Source: Bryobacteraceae bacterium (lineage in GTDB: Bacteria > Acidobacteriota > Terriglobia > Bryobacterales > Bryobacteraceae). Taken from it: a stretch of DNA of 64,000 bases. The notes beneath the pieces are model-generated. The model was not told the origin of the DNA. It did no database searches and saw only the letters and a list, made by a program, of their open reading frames with translations. How positions within the stretch are numbered: position 1 is the stretch's first letter; every line of letters begins with the position of its first letter. Both the position numbers and the translations under genes were made by a program. Of the stretch, positions 28,401 to 36,996 are shown one piece after another. Location: assembly GCA_026129905.1 (NCBI GenBank), contig JAHCHE010000003.1, positions 124,001 through 188,000 on the forward strand, read 5' to 3'.

Positions 28401-29926
28401 GGGAATCCATGGTGACGAGGCATTGGGCTATCGCAGCCGTGATCGGCCTGCTCTCCGTCCTCAGCTACGGGCAACCCGCGCCGGAGGTGTCCGGCGCCGG
28501 CAAGGAGTACCACGTCGCGCCGGGGCAGGATCTTCAGAAAACGCTTGATCTGCTCAAGCCGGGGGACCGCGTGTTCCTCGACCCGGAGGGCGTCTGGGAA
28601 GGAACGTATACCCTTCGTCGCCAGCCGCTGGGCGCCGCGCCCATCGAAATCACCGGCTGGAAGGATGCGCCGCTCCCGCCGGGCGCCCGCGTCACCCCGG
28701 AGGCGACCCTGGCGACGTTGAAGCGGAGTTCCCCGGGGGGCCCCGTCGTGCGGACCGACCCCGAGGCGCACGGCTACGTCCTTCGCGGCCTGCGCATCCT
28801 CGGCGAAGGCATTCGCCTCTTTTCGCTGGTCGAACTCGGCGACATGACCACCAGCCGGATCGAGGACCAGCCGCAAAATCTGACGATCGACCATTGCTTT
28901 ATCAGCGGGGATCCGGCAATGGGCGCGCGGCGGGGTATCGCGCTCAACTCCGGCGCGACCGTCATACGGAATTCCTACATCACGCAAATCAAGGATGACG
29001 TCGACAACCAGGCCATTCTCGGCGTCAACGGCCCAGGGCCGTACCGGATAGAGAACAATACGCTCGAAGCCGCCTGCGAGAACATTATGTTCGGCGGCGC
29101 GCCATCGAGGATCGAGGGGCTCAATCCGACCGGCATCTTCATCAAAGGCAACCTCATTCGCAAGCCGCTCGAGTGGCGCGCCGAGCGCCGTGAGGACGGA
29201 AAACCGAAGTGGTCCTACAAGAACCTGCTGGAACTGAAGCGCGGCGTCCAGGTCGAGATCGTGAACAACCGGTTCGAGAATTCCTGGGCCGGCTCGCAGC
29301 GCGGCTTCGCCTTCGTTTTCACGGTTCGCACTGAAGGCCGCGGCAACGCGCCCGCCAACCCGTGGGCCGCCATCCGCGACGTCGTGGTTCGTGATAACGA
29401 AATCTACAATGTCGGCGCGGGCGTCAACATCCTCGGCAAAGATAACAACCGCGGTTTCTCCGGGATCGTCAAAGGCGTCACCATCGAAAACAACTTCTTC
29501 TGGATTAATCCCAGATTCGGCGCGGACGTAGTATTCCAGATCCTGACCGGCGCCGAAGACATCGCGATCCGCGGCAACACGGCGGTGTTTCTCGAGGAGT
29601 CGAAAGCCCCTCGCGCCATCGTCCTTGACGGCCCCCCGCAGACGCCCCCGCGCAATCCGTCGTTCGAGTGCACGGAACCGATCCGGAAACTGATCGTCGA
29701 AAGGAACATCCTCGCCGGCGACGTGTTCGCGCGCGGCCTTCCGCCGGGCGACCGTCCGTTGCAGGTCTTCAGCCGCGATTCCGAAGTCCGGGACAACGTC
29801 TTCATTCCCGGCGCGGGCGCGCCCGCTCGCAACCGAAAAGCGAAGCTCGATCGCGTCGGCTTCGCCAACTTTCCCGAGGACCTCCGCGTTCCCGAAGGCG
29901 CGTTTAAGGATTACGGAGCGAAATAG
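28397..29926 (+). CDS. Secreted right-handed parallel beta-helix protein
   Basis: 509 aa with a signal peptide (SMVTRHWAIAAVIGLLSVLSYG). The body shows pectate-lyase-type beta-helix coils: GKEYHVAPGQDLQKTLDLLK at the front, then repeats such as LTIDHCFISG, YRIENNTLEAACENIMFGG, VQIVNNRFENSW-like and VTIENNFFWINP, each with Asn-rich turns. Such folds cleave or bind acidic polysaccharides at the cell surface; no specific catalytic set is identified. ATG 28397 overlaps the previous stop; ATG 28409 after GAGGGAA is an alternative start. Confidence 0.8.
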   Translation: MRESMVTRHWAIAAVIGLLSVLSYGQPAPEVSGAGKEYHVAPGQDLQKTLDLLKPGDRVFLDPEGVWEGTYTLRRQPLGAAPIEITGWKDAPLPPGARVTPEATLATLKRSSPGGPVVRTDPEAHGYVLRGLRILGEGIRLFSLVELGDMTTSRIEDQPQNLTIDHCFISGDPAMGARRGIALNSGATVIRNSYITQIKDDVDNQAILGVNGPGPYRIENNTLEAACENIMFGGAPSRIEGLNPTGIFIKGNLIRKPLEWRAERREDGKPKWSYKNLLELKRGVQVEIVNNRFENSWAGSQRGFAFVFTVRTEGRGNAPANPWAAIRDVVVRDNEIYNVGAGVNILGKDNNRGFSGIVKGVTIENNFFWINPRFGADVVFQILTGAEDIAIRGNTAVFLEESKAPRAIVLDGPPQTPPRNPSFECTEPIRKLIVERNILAGDVFARGLPPGDRPLQVFSRDSEVRDNVFIPGAGAPARNRKAKLDRVGFANFPEDLRVPEGAFKDYGAK

Positions 29927-30044
29927 GCGCGGCGCCCGACTCGCTCCGGCCGGGGCGGGGCGCGCGGATGGCGCCGAATGTAGTATTCTTTTTTGGGTTC
30001 GACGCATCTAACCCGGAAGAGGGATTGCTATCCCTACTCGTACA

Positions 30045-31028
30045 ATGGGGGACAACTTTCGAAACATCCAACTGCACGTGGCGCCGCGGCGCTTCACGAG
30101 TTGGGCTGACTTCATCAGCAGCACGCCGGAATACTCGATCGGGCTCGAGGTGGTAGACGACACGCCCGGCCACCGCGGGCACTGGGTCCACTTCGACCAC
30201 CACAAGGGCGTTGTCCGCGAAGCTACCATGAGCGCCGCGATGCAAGCCTACATCGCCGTCCGGGGCGGGCGGCTGATGGAGAAGTGGCTGAAGCGCACCA
30301 AACCGATTCACGTCTGGGTCTGGAACGCGGACCAGGATGTCTGCCTCGCTACCTTTGTGCTGGAGTATCACCAACTGCTGGAGCGGGCAGGAGGCGATCC
30401 GCTGCTGCGTTGGATCGTGCAGTACAACAACAAAATCGACGTCTGCGGCGGATTATACCCGGTGAATCTTCAGGAACTGGTGAACAACCACTTCACGTGG
30501 GTCTTCGAGCCGTACCGGGAACAGCGGATGCGCGGCAAGGCGTACGGCGATGAAGCGATCATCAAGAGCACGATCCGGGAAGTGTGCAACCGGCTGCTCG
30601 CCCTGCTGGAAGGCAACCCGGGTACCGCGCCGATCCTGGCGCAGCCGGAGGTCCTTTACAAGTCGCCGTACGATTTCGTGATCGCCGACGAAAAGGGCGA
30701 CCCGAACTCGCGGCTCGTTCTCGCGTCGCAGGGACACACCAACCTCATCAGCCTGATCTGCGCGCGACCCACCGGGCGGTACACCTACAGCATCATCCGC
30801 GGATCGCCCTTTGACGAAGACATCTTCCGGGTGATGGTGCTGATCAACGCGTTTCAGGCGGCCGAGGACCTGCCGAACGAAAAGATCTGGGGCGGCTCGG
30901 GACTGGCGGCGGGCTCCGACAGCGAGTTGGGCAGCAGCCTGGACTGGACGCAGCTTCGAGACATCGCCGAGCCGATTGTCCGGGAGGCGTATCTCCGGGC
31001 GTACCCGCAGCCGGTCGGCGTTACCTGA
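30045..31028 (+). CDS. DHH-motif protein of unknown function
   Basis: 327 aa, no signal peptide. An early FDHHKGVV block (DHH at 51-53) is followed by VWNADQDVCLATFVLEYHQ (NADQD at 94-98). DHH is the manganese-binding signature of RecJ/NrnA-type phosphoesterases and NADxD resembles another metal-ligand block, but in canonical members the DxD block precedes DHH, so the order here is unusual. The rest (VIADEKGDPNSRLVLASQG, RYTYSIIRGSPF) shows no known domain to me. The start is supported only by frame position. No operon partner. Confidence 0.5.
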   Translation: MGDNFRNIQLHVAPRRFTSWADFISSTPEYSIGLEVVDDTPGHRGHWVHFDHHKGVVREATMSAAMQAYIAVRGGRLMEKWLKRTKPIHVWVWNADQDVCLATFVLEYHQLLERAGGDPLLRWIVQYNNKIDVCGGLYPVNLQELVNNHFTWVFEPYREQRMRGKAYGDEAIIKSTIREVCNRLLALLEGNPGTAPILAQPEVLYKSPYDFVIADEKGDPNSRLVLASQGHTNLISLICARPTGRYTYSIIRGSPFDEDIFRVMVLINAFQAAEDLPNEKIWGGSGLAAGSDSELGSSLDWTQLRDIAEPIVREAYLRAYPQPVGVT

Positions 31029-31037
31029 GGCGGCCGC

Positions 31038-31868
31038 TTACCAGAACTCGGCGGCGTGCCGGCGGACCCGGTCTCCATGGGCGCGCAGGCGCTGGAGCTC
31101 TTCCGCGGAGGGGAGCGTCCAATCATCGAGCAGCGTCAGGGCGTGGTCCAGTTCACTTCGAATCGCGGGGGCGGCCAGGGCCACTGCTACGTGCGGGTTG
31201 GCCAGGCAGAAGCGGTAGCACTCGGCGGCAGTGGGCGGCCGGAATGCGGGCTGGGCTTCCGGGGTGGGTTCGAGTAGCGCTTTCCAGCGCAGGCCGGTGA
31301 ACGTGACCACCGGCATTCCGAGCGCCGCGGTCACCGGGAAGACGTCCCGCTCCGCTCCGCGGTGCGCGGCATTGTAGCGGATCATGAGCATGTCGAGCCG
31401 GCCGGCGCCGGCCCAACCGGCCGCCAGCTTCCGCTGGTGCGACGTGAGGCCGATTAACCGCAGCGCGCCCTCCCTTTTGCGCTCGTCGAGAAAATCCAGA
31501 ACGCCGCCCGGCGCCGCGAGCGCGTCCCATTCGGCTTGCGACTCGACGTAGTAGAGCGTCAAGGCATTGATGTAGTCCGTCCGGAGTTGCCGCAGGAAGC
31601 GCTTCCATTCCGTCTCGGCCTCGCGGCGGCAGCGCGCCTGGAACTGCGCCGCCACCGCCACGCGTTCGCGCCCGGCGCCCAGAGCGGCGACCGCCTGGCT
31701 TAAGGCGTCCGGATTCCCGCACCAGTTCAGGTAATTGAGGCCCCGGCCGATCGCGTGCTCGACATCCTCCACCTTCAACCGGGAATTGCCCCGCGTGGCA
31801 AGTCCAAGCCGGCAGACGCGCGGCAAATCGTGGCCCAGTACGGCCCATCGAGCCAAGGAGTCCCCCAT
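31038..31868 (-). CDS. Aldo/keto-reductase-like protein lacking the catalytic tetrad
   Basis: 276 aa with an AKR barrel outline: EDVEHAIGRGLNYLNWCGNP, RERVAVAAQFQARC, LRTDYINALTLYYVES and LDERKREGALRLIGLTSHQ align with the usual strands. The four catalytic residues appear to be replaced: the Asp of the NYxD motif is Asn, the Tyr is absent, the Lys (usually ATK) is Gln in AAQ, and the His (usually LLH) is Tyr in TLY. It is therefore probably a non-catalytic or altered member. A TATAAT on the minus strand (31882-31887) lies 13 nt upstream of the ATG. Convergent with the DHH gene. Confidence 0.7.
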   Translation of the reverse strand: MGDSLARWAVLGHDLPRVCRLGLATRGNSRLKVEDVEHAIGRGLNYLNWCGNPDALSQAVAALGAGRERVAVAAQFQARCRREAETEWKRFLRQLRTDYINALTLYYVESQAEWDALAAPGGVLDFLDERKREGALRLIGLTSHQRKLAAGWAGAGRLDMLMIRYNAAHRGAERDVFPVTAALGMPVVTFTGLRWKALLEPTPEAQPAFRPPTAAECYRFCLANPHVAVALAAPAIRSELDHALTLLDDWTLPSAEELQRLRAHGDRVRRHAAEFW

Positions 31869-31881
31869 GCGGCGTTTTTCG

Positions 31882-31887
31882 ATTATA
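31882..31887 (-). promoter_or_regulatory. -10 hexamer close to the aldo/keto-reductase-like start
   Basis: TATAAT on the minus strand, ending 13 nt before the ATG at 31868. The implied transcript would have a 5' leader of only about six nucleotides. Confidence 0.35.
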
Positions 31888-31921
31888 CGGGCGCCGGCGG
31901 GCTCGGGGTGAAGAGTTTAGC

Positions 31922-31951
31922 CACCGATGAACACCGACAGACACCGATTGA
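31922..31951. repeat. Three 10-nt tandem repeats
   Basis: CACCGATGAA, CACCGACAGA and CACCGATTGA follow each other without spacers. The CACCGA core is invariant. Such CACCGATGAA-like runs are found as short intergenic repeats in many bacteria. Too short and too few for CRISPR. Confidence 0.7.
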
Positions 31952-32048
31952 AGAAAGAAGTCAATCTGTGGCTGACATCGATTCGTTCACAGCTTCTCGG
32001 GGAGCGGCGTACGCGGTAACATCTGAGGGGCGAGCCGCGGCGGACAGG

Positions 32049-32609
32049 ATGCGCATCATCGGGGGCGAGTTTCGGAGCCGGAGGATCAAGTCGCTGCCTG
32101 GACTGGACGTGCGGCCCACACCGGACCGGCTGCGGGAAGCGCTGTTCAACGTGCTGGCGCCGCGGATCGGCGGATCGGTGTTCATCGACGCTTTCGCCGG
32201 GTCGGGGGCGGTGGGGCTGGAAGCGATCAGCCGGGGCGCCGCTCGCGTCGTCTTCGTCGAAAAGAAGCGGGCGGCGGTGCTGGCGATCCGCGAGAACCTG
32301 CTTTCCCTTGGGGTAGCATCGGGTTACGAGATCCGGCAGGCCAGCGCCTCGGCGGCGCTCGCGAAGCTGACTGGGGATATCGTTTTTCTCGATCCGCCCT
32401 ACGAGGCGGACCGCGAGTATGAGACCTGCCTCCGGGCGCTGGGCACGAATCCTCCGCCGCTGGCAATCGTGCAGCACGCGGCTCGGCGCGTCCTGGAGGA
32501 GCGGTACGGGGATATCCACCGGAAGCGAGTGGTGACCCACGGGGATAACGCGCTGAGTTTCTACGAACCGGCGGAAAAACCGCGAACCGAAGCGCCCGGT
32601 AAGCCGTAA
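32049..32609 (+). CDS. rsmD: 16S rRNA (guanine966-N2)-methyltransferase
   Basis: 186 aa. Starts MRIIGGEFRSRRIKSLPG and carries RPTPDRLREALFNVL, the SAM-binding DAFAGSGAVGLEAISRGA and the catalytic DPPY (115-118, LDPPY). RsmD methylates G966 of 16S rRNA in the assembled small subunit. A longer open frame runs upstream without similarity, so the ATG at 32049 is chosen. About 33 bp separate it from the peptidase gene. Confidence 0.95.
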   Translation: MRIIGGEFRSRRIKSLPGLDVRPTPDRLREALFNVLAPRIGGSVFIDAFAGSGAVGLEAISRGAARVVFVEKKRAAVLAIRENLLSLGVASGYEIRQASASAALAKLTGDIVFLDPPYEADREYETCLRALGTNPPPLAIVQHAARRVLEERYGDIHRKRVVTHGDNALSFYEPAEKPRTEAPGKP

Positions 32610-32642
32610 TATCAAGGAAGACCCGCAAGGAGGAGGTTCGAA

Positions 32643-35312
32643 GTGTTTCGATTTTCCCGGCTGCTTTTGGTTTGTCTGATTCTGGCTGCGCTGGCCGCGG
32701 CCCAATCCACGCCGCCCCCGCTGATTGATCGCGAGCTGTTCTTCGGGGATCCGGAGATTTCCGGCGCGCGGCTCTCGCCCGACGGCAAGTACATCGCGTT
32801 CATGAAGCCGTGGAACGACACGCGCAACATCTGGGTGAAGAAGACCGAAGAGCCGTTCGACGCGGCCCGGCGGGTGACGGCGGAGACGAAGCGGCCGATC
32901 CCCGCGTTTTTCTGGAGTTGGGACAGCAAGTACCTGCTGTATGTGCAGGATAAGGACGGCGACGAGAACTACAACATCTGGTCCGTCAGCCCGTCAGCCG
33001 CGCCTCCGGCGGGCGCCGAAGTTCCGGAAGCCCGGAACCTCACCAACGTCCAAGGGGTGCGGGCGCAGATCTACGCTCAGCCGCGAAGCGACGCCGACCT
33101 GCTGTACATCGGGCTCAACGACCGGGACAAGGCCTGGCACGACCTGTACAAGCTGAAGATTTCCACCGGCGAGACCACGCTGCTGCGCCGGAATACGGAG
33201 CGTCTGATGGGCTGGGTTTTCGACAACAAGGACCAGCTCCGGCTGGCTGTCCGCTCGGCGGACAATGGCGACATTGAGACGCTGCGCGTCGATCCGGCCG
33301 GATTCCAGAAAATTTACTCGTGCGATGTGCTCGAACAGTGTTTCCCGGCGCGCTTTTCGAAGGACAACAGCAAGGTGTACATGATGACGAACCGGGGCGA
33401 GCGCAACCTTGCGGGGCTGACGCTGCTGGACCCGGCGACGGGCAAGGAAGAGCTGGTGGAGGAAGATCCGCAGAAGCGCGTCGATTTGGGGTTTCCGATG
33501 TTCTCCGAGAAGACGGACGAGCTGGTGGCGACGTTCTATGAAGACGACAGGACGCGCATCTACTGGAAGAACAAGGATTTCGAGAAGGACTACGAGTGGC
33601 TGATCAAACGGCTGCCGGGCAAGGAGGTGAGGGCCGGGTCGTCGTCGCGGGACGAGAACCTCTGGCTGGTCAGCGCGTTCGCGGACACGGAGCCGGGCGA
33701 GAGCTACCTGTTCGACCGCAAAGCGAAGAAGCTGACCCTCCAGTACCGCGTTCGGGAGGGCATCAACCGGGACCATCTGTCCAAAATGGAGCCGATCCGA
33801 TACGAATCGTCGGACGGCATGGAGATCCCCGGTTTTCTCACGCTGCCGAAAGGCTATCCGGCGAAGGACCTGCCGGTGATCGTGAACCCGCACGGCGGGC
33901 CGTGGGCGCGCAGCAACTGGGGCTATAACGGGATGGCTCAGTTTCTGGCGAACCGCGGCTACGCGGTGCTTCAGCCGAATTTCAGGGCCTCGACCGGATA
34001 CGGCAAGAAGTTCCTGAACGCCGGCAACCGGCAGTGGGGCGACAAGATGCAGGACGACATCACGTGGGGCGTGAAGTACCTGGCGCAAAAGGGCATTGCG
34101 GACCCGAAGCGAATCGGCATCATGGGCGGCTCCTACGGAGGGTACGCGACGCTGGCCGGCGTGGCCTTCACGCCGGATCTCTACGCGGCGGGCGTGGCGA
34201 TCGTGGCGCCGTCGAACCTGATCACGCTGATGGCCTCGATCCCGCCGTATTGGGAGGCGGGGCGAAAGATGTTCCACCAACGGATGGGCGATCCGAACAC
34301 CGAAGAAGGCAAGGCGCAGCTTGTGCGGCAGTCGCCGCTGACGTCGGCGGGAAAGATCAAGACGCCGCTGCTGGTGGCGCAGGGCGCCAACGACCCGCGG
34401 GTGAACCAGGCGGAGTCCGACCAGATCGTCATCGCGCTGCGCGACCGGGATTTCCCGGTAGAGTACCTGGTGGCCCCGGACGAGGGACATGGGTTCGCGC
34501 GGCCTGTAAATAACATGGCGCTGATGATGTCGGCCGAGAAATTTCTGGCAAAGCACCTAGGCGGGCGGTTCCAGGAAGGAGGCAAGCCGGAAGTGGTCGC
34601 GCGACTGAAGGAGATCACGGTGGATCCGAAGACCGTGGTGCTGGCGGCGAAGGTGGATCCGTCTTCGGTCAGCGCGCCGAAGCCGGCGCGGGAGCTGGCG
34701 GCGGGCGTCTCGAAGTACCAGGCGAAGCTCTCGATGGGTCCAAACGAGATGAAGCTGAGCCTGTCGACGGAAATCAAGGAGGAAAACGGCGCCTGGAAGG
34801 TGACCGACACCATGGCCGGGCCGATGGGCGAGGCGACCGACGTCGCCGTAATCGAGAAGGGCACCCTGGTGTTGCGGAACCGCACGCTGAAACAGGGGCC
34901 GGCGACGGTGAACCTGGATTACCGGAACGGGAAGGCGACGGGTTCGATGTCGATGAACGGGCAGGAAAAGCCGATTGACGTAGAACTCGGCGGCCCGGTA
35001 TTCGCCGACTCGGCCGGTTCGGGCCAGAGCATCGCCGCGCTGCCTCTCAAAGACGGCTACACGGTCACGTTTCGCAACTTCGACATCATGTCGCAGAAGC
35101 CGAAGCTGATGCAGTTGAAGGTGACCGGCTCGGAGTCGGTCACGGTGCCGGCCGGGAGCTTCGACGCGTACAAAGTGGAAATCACCAACGCCGAAGGAGG
35201 GCCGGAGAAGATCACGTTCTGGATCGCGAAAGACGCGCCGAAGCCGGTGAAGATGGCGGCGGTGATGCCGCAGATGGGCGGCGCGACGATGAGCGCCGAA
35301 CTGGAGCCGTAG
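32643..35312 (+). CDS. Secreted S9 family (prolyl oligopeptidase-type) peptidase with C-terminal extension
   Basis: 889 aa, signal peptide (MFRFSRLLLVCLILAALAAAQ). An N-terminal beta-propeller (about 30-400) is followed by an alpha/beta hydrolase domain with the catalytic triad Ser497 (GGSYGG), Asp584 (GANDPR) and His616 (DEGHGF). The usual S9 enzyme would end near residue 640; here a further ~240 residues form a beta-rich domain with VTGSESVTVPAGSFDAYKVE, resembling DUF3108-like domains. GTG start with a very strong AGGAGGAGG site. Acts on short peptides in the periplasm or outside the cell. Confidence 0.9.
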   Translation: MFRFSRLLLVCLILAALAAAQSTPPPLIDRELFFGDPEISGARLSPDGKYIAFMKPWNDTRNIWVKKTEEPFDAARRVTAETKRPIPAFFWSWDSKYLLYVQDKDGDENYNIWSVSPSAAPPAGAEVPEARNLTNVQGVRAQIYAQPRSDADLLYIGLNDRDKAWHDLYKLKISTGETTLLRRNTERLMGWVFDNKDQLRLAVRSADNGDIETLRVDPAGFQKIYSCDVLEQCFPARFSKDNSKVYMMTNRGERNLAGLTLLDPATGKEELVEEDPQKRVDLGFPMFSEKTDELVATFYEDDRTRIYWKNKDFEKDYEWLIKRLPGKEVRAGSSSRDENLWLVSAFADTEPGESYLFDRKAKKLTLQYRVREGINRDHLSKMEPIRYESSDGMEIPGFLTLPKGYPAKDLPVIVNPHGGPWARSNWGYNGMAQFLANRGYAVLQPNFRASTGYGKKFLNAGNRQWGDKMQDDITWGVKYLAQKGIADPKRIGIMGGSYGGYATLAGVAFTPDLYAAGVAIVAPSNLITLMASIPPYWEAGRKMFHQRMGDPNTEEGKAQLVRQSPLTSAGKIKTPLLVAQGANDPRVNQAESDQIVIALRDRDFPVEYLVAPDEGHGFARPVNNMALMMSAEKFLAKHLGGRFQEGGKPEVVARLKEITVDPKTVVLAAKVDPSSVSAPKPARELAAGVSKYQAKLSMGPNEMKLSLSTEIKEENGAWKVTDTMAGPMGEATDVAVIEKGTLVLRNRTLKQGPATVNLDYRNGKATGSMSMNGQEKPIDVELGGPVFADSAGSGQSIAALPLKDGYTVTFRNFDIMSQKPKLMQLKVTGSESVTVPAGSFDAYKVEITNAEGGPEKITFWIAKDAPKPVKMAAVMPQMGGATMSAELEP

Positions 35313-35343
35313 AGCGGGGGAAGGGCCGGCGGCGTATGTTAGC

Positions 35344-35559
35344 ATGGAATTTATGGGGATTCCTAACGTAAAGCGATTCCGGATCCAGAGTCCGGACGGC
35401 AAACATACCGCGACTCTGATGGCCGTGCTGCCGAAGGGGACGGACGTGGACTCGTACGTTTCCGAGGCGGCGCAGCGGTTCGACTGGACCGCTCACGAGG
35501 AATCCCAGAAGCAGCACTTCAAGATTCGCGTGGGCCAGCAGAAGCAGAAGAAGCGCTAA
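35344..35559 (+). CDS. Small basic protein of unknown function
   Basis: 71 aa: MEFMGIPNVKRFRIQSPDG at the front and a Lys/Gln-rich tail (QQKQKKR). No domain recognised and no clear ribosome-binding site (ATG 35344 or 35353). Downstream of the peptidase and followed by hairpins. Confidence 0.45.
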   Translation: MEFMGIPNVKRFRIQSPDGKHTATLMAVLPKGTDVDSYVSEAAQRFDWTAHEESQKQHFKIRVGQQKQKKR

Positions 35560-35563
35560 AACA

Positions 35564-35615
35564 AGGGCTGCGCCCTCCAGGCAAGGGCTGCGCCCTTGAT
35601 GTCCCTTCGGGACAT
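35564..35615. repeat. Three consecutive 3-nt-loop hairpins
   Basis: 35564-35576 (AGGGC, TGC, GCCCT), 35582-35598 (CAAGGGC, TGC, GCCCTTG) and 35599-35615 (ATGTCCC, TTC, GGGACAT). All stems are perfect and all loops are three nucleotides. The first two share a core. They lie between convergent genes, so they could serve as a bidirectional terminator, but no T-run is present. GCCGGAA occurs twice just after. Confidence 0.8.
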
Positions 35616-35650
35616 GGAAGTCAGAAGCCGGAAGCCGGAAGAGGTGGTCG

Positions 35651-36943
35651 CTAGAGGCGACCGCGAAGCGCTCGCAGGGCGCCGGCTGCCTGCAAGGCCA
35701 CTTCCGAGTCCGCATCACGGCTGAGTTGCTCGAGGTGCGGAATGCTCTCGGCGTCTCCGCTGCGCGCCAGCACGCGCGCCAGGCCAATTTTCTCATCGCG
35801 GGTACCGGAAGGAAGGGCCTGGTAGAGGCTTGTGCGGACGGCCGGCTCGCGCGCGAGTTCGATCAGGAAGGGCTCGGCAACTCCGTTATACGAAGACGAG
35901 TTGAGCGTGTTCACCAGGTACTGCAGAGGGCTGAACTCGCTGAGTTCCACCTTTCCCAACATCACGAGGGCGAAGGCGAGCGACAGGCGCGGGTTCATCT
36001 TGGTTTCCGCCTGGAAGAGGCTTTCGAGCCTGGGCAGATCGGCGGGATTGCGAAGGCGCGCGATCCCTTCGAACGCGGCCGCGCGGGTGAGCCCGTCCTT
36101 GTCGGTGAGGTAGCGATCGTATAGGGTCAGGTTCTGAGGGTCGGGAAGCATCGCGATGGCCGTCAAGGCGGCGCGCCTGACTTCCTTGTTCCGCGCGTTA
36201 TCAAGCGCGTCGCGGAGCTGGGGGAGGGCCTCGCGGTTGCCGAGAAGGCCAGTGGTTTCGATGGCGGCGATCTGAACCTTGTTATCCAGGTCGCGCAAGA
36301 GAAACGAGATTCGGGGCGCCGCACTGGGGTCGCGGATCTTCTGGATTGCGATAAGCGATTCGTAGATCAATCGAGAGTCCTTGGAGCGGACGGCATCGAG
36401 GAGGTCCGGCATGGCGGCCTGTCCTCGCAGGACGCCGATGGCGCGGGCGGCGTTGGCGCGAGCCATCATCGTGGAACCGCCGCGGGCGAGCTTGCCGAGG
36501 GCTTCAACGACATCCGTCCTCACCTCGATGCCGAGGGGGATCACCTGGTCGTTCACATCGGTGAACTGGCCTTTGAGAGACGTCTTCAGCCTGCTGAGCG
36601 AGCCGGAGAGGCCTGTCTTGACATAACCGGGATAGTAGAAGTCCACCAGCCCGTCGGTGGCGCGGATCTGAATCTCAGGATCGGCGTCGAGCGTGGCTTC
36701 GATCAGGGGGGACAAGCTGTGCTGGGTGCCGATTTTGACGATCGACTTGACGGCTTCCAGCCGGACGCCGGAGTCTGAATCCTTCAACATCGCCTGTAGG
36801 GCGGGGAGCGCGGTGGAGCCTTGTTCACCTAGAGCCTGCGCGCGGCGCGAGCGATCTTTTGGCGTTTCGCCAGCGACGTCCTGCGCGTAGGCGACCAGCG
36901 TCAGGGGCGCGAACAGAAGTATGGCTTTAGGTAGGAACGCCAT
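35651..36943 (-). CDS. HEAT-repeat protein with signal peptide
   Basis: 430 aa with a leader (MAFLPKAILLFAPLTLVAYAQ). The rest is built of ~30-residue helix pairs such as LQAMLKDSDSGVRLEAVKSI, PDLLDAVRSKDSRLIYESLI and SIPHLEQLSRDADSEVALQA, i.e. HEAT or PBS-lyase-type repeats that scaffold protein contacts, probably in the periplasm. A GATAAT (minus, 36950-36955) followed by GGAAGT sits directly before the ATG. Convergent with the small protein gene. Confidence 0.8.
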   Translation of the reverse strand: MAFLPKAILLFAPLTLVAYAQDVAGETPKDRSRRAQALGEQGSTALPALQAMLKDSDSGVRLEAVKSIVKIGTQHSLSPLIEATLDADPEIQIRATDGLVDFYYPGYVKTGLSGSLSRLKTSLKGQFTDVNDQVIPLGIEVRTDVVEALGKLARGGSTMMARANAARAIGVLRGQAAMPDLLDAVRSKDSRLIYESLIAIQKIRDPSAAPRISFLLRDLDNKVQIAAIETTGLLGNREALPQLRDALDNARNKEVRRAALTAIAMLPDPQNLTLYDRYLTDKDGLTRAAAFEGIARLRNPADLPRLESLFQAETKMNPRLSLAFALVMLGKVELSEFSPLQYLVNTLNSSSYNGVAEPFLIELAREPAVRTSLYQALPSGTRDEKIGLARVLARSGDAESIPHLEQLSRDADSEVALQAAGALRALRGRL

Positions 36944-36996
36944 ACTTCCATTATCAAGGATGAGGACAGCGCGCCGCGTTTTCTCGGGCGAAGCGT

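Noticed and set aside
28262-30007. 581-codon minus-strand frame over the beta-helix gene
   Set aside because: Shadow frame; the plus strand has a signal peptide and beta-helix repeats.
31922-31951. CRISPR array
   Set aside because: Only three 10-nt units without spacers; too short and contiguous.
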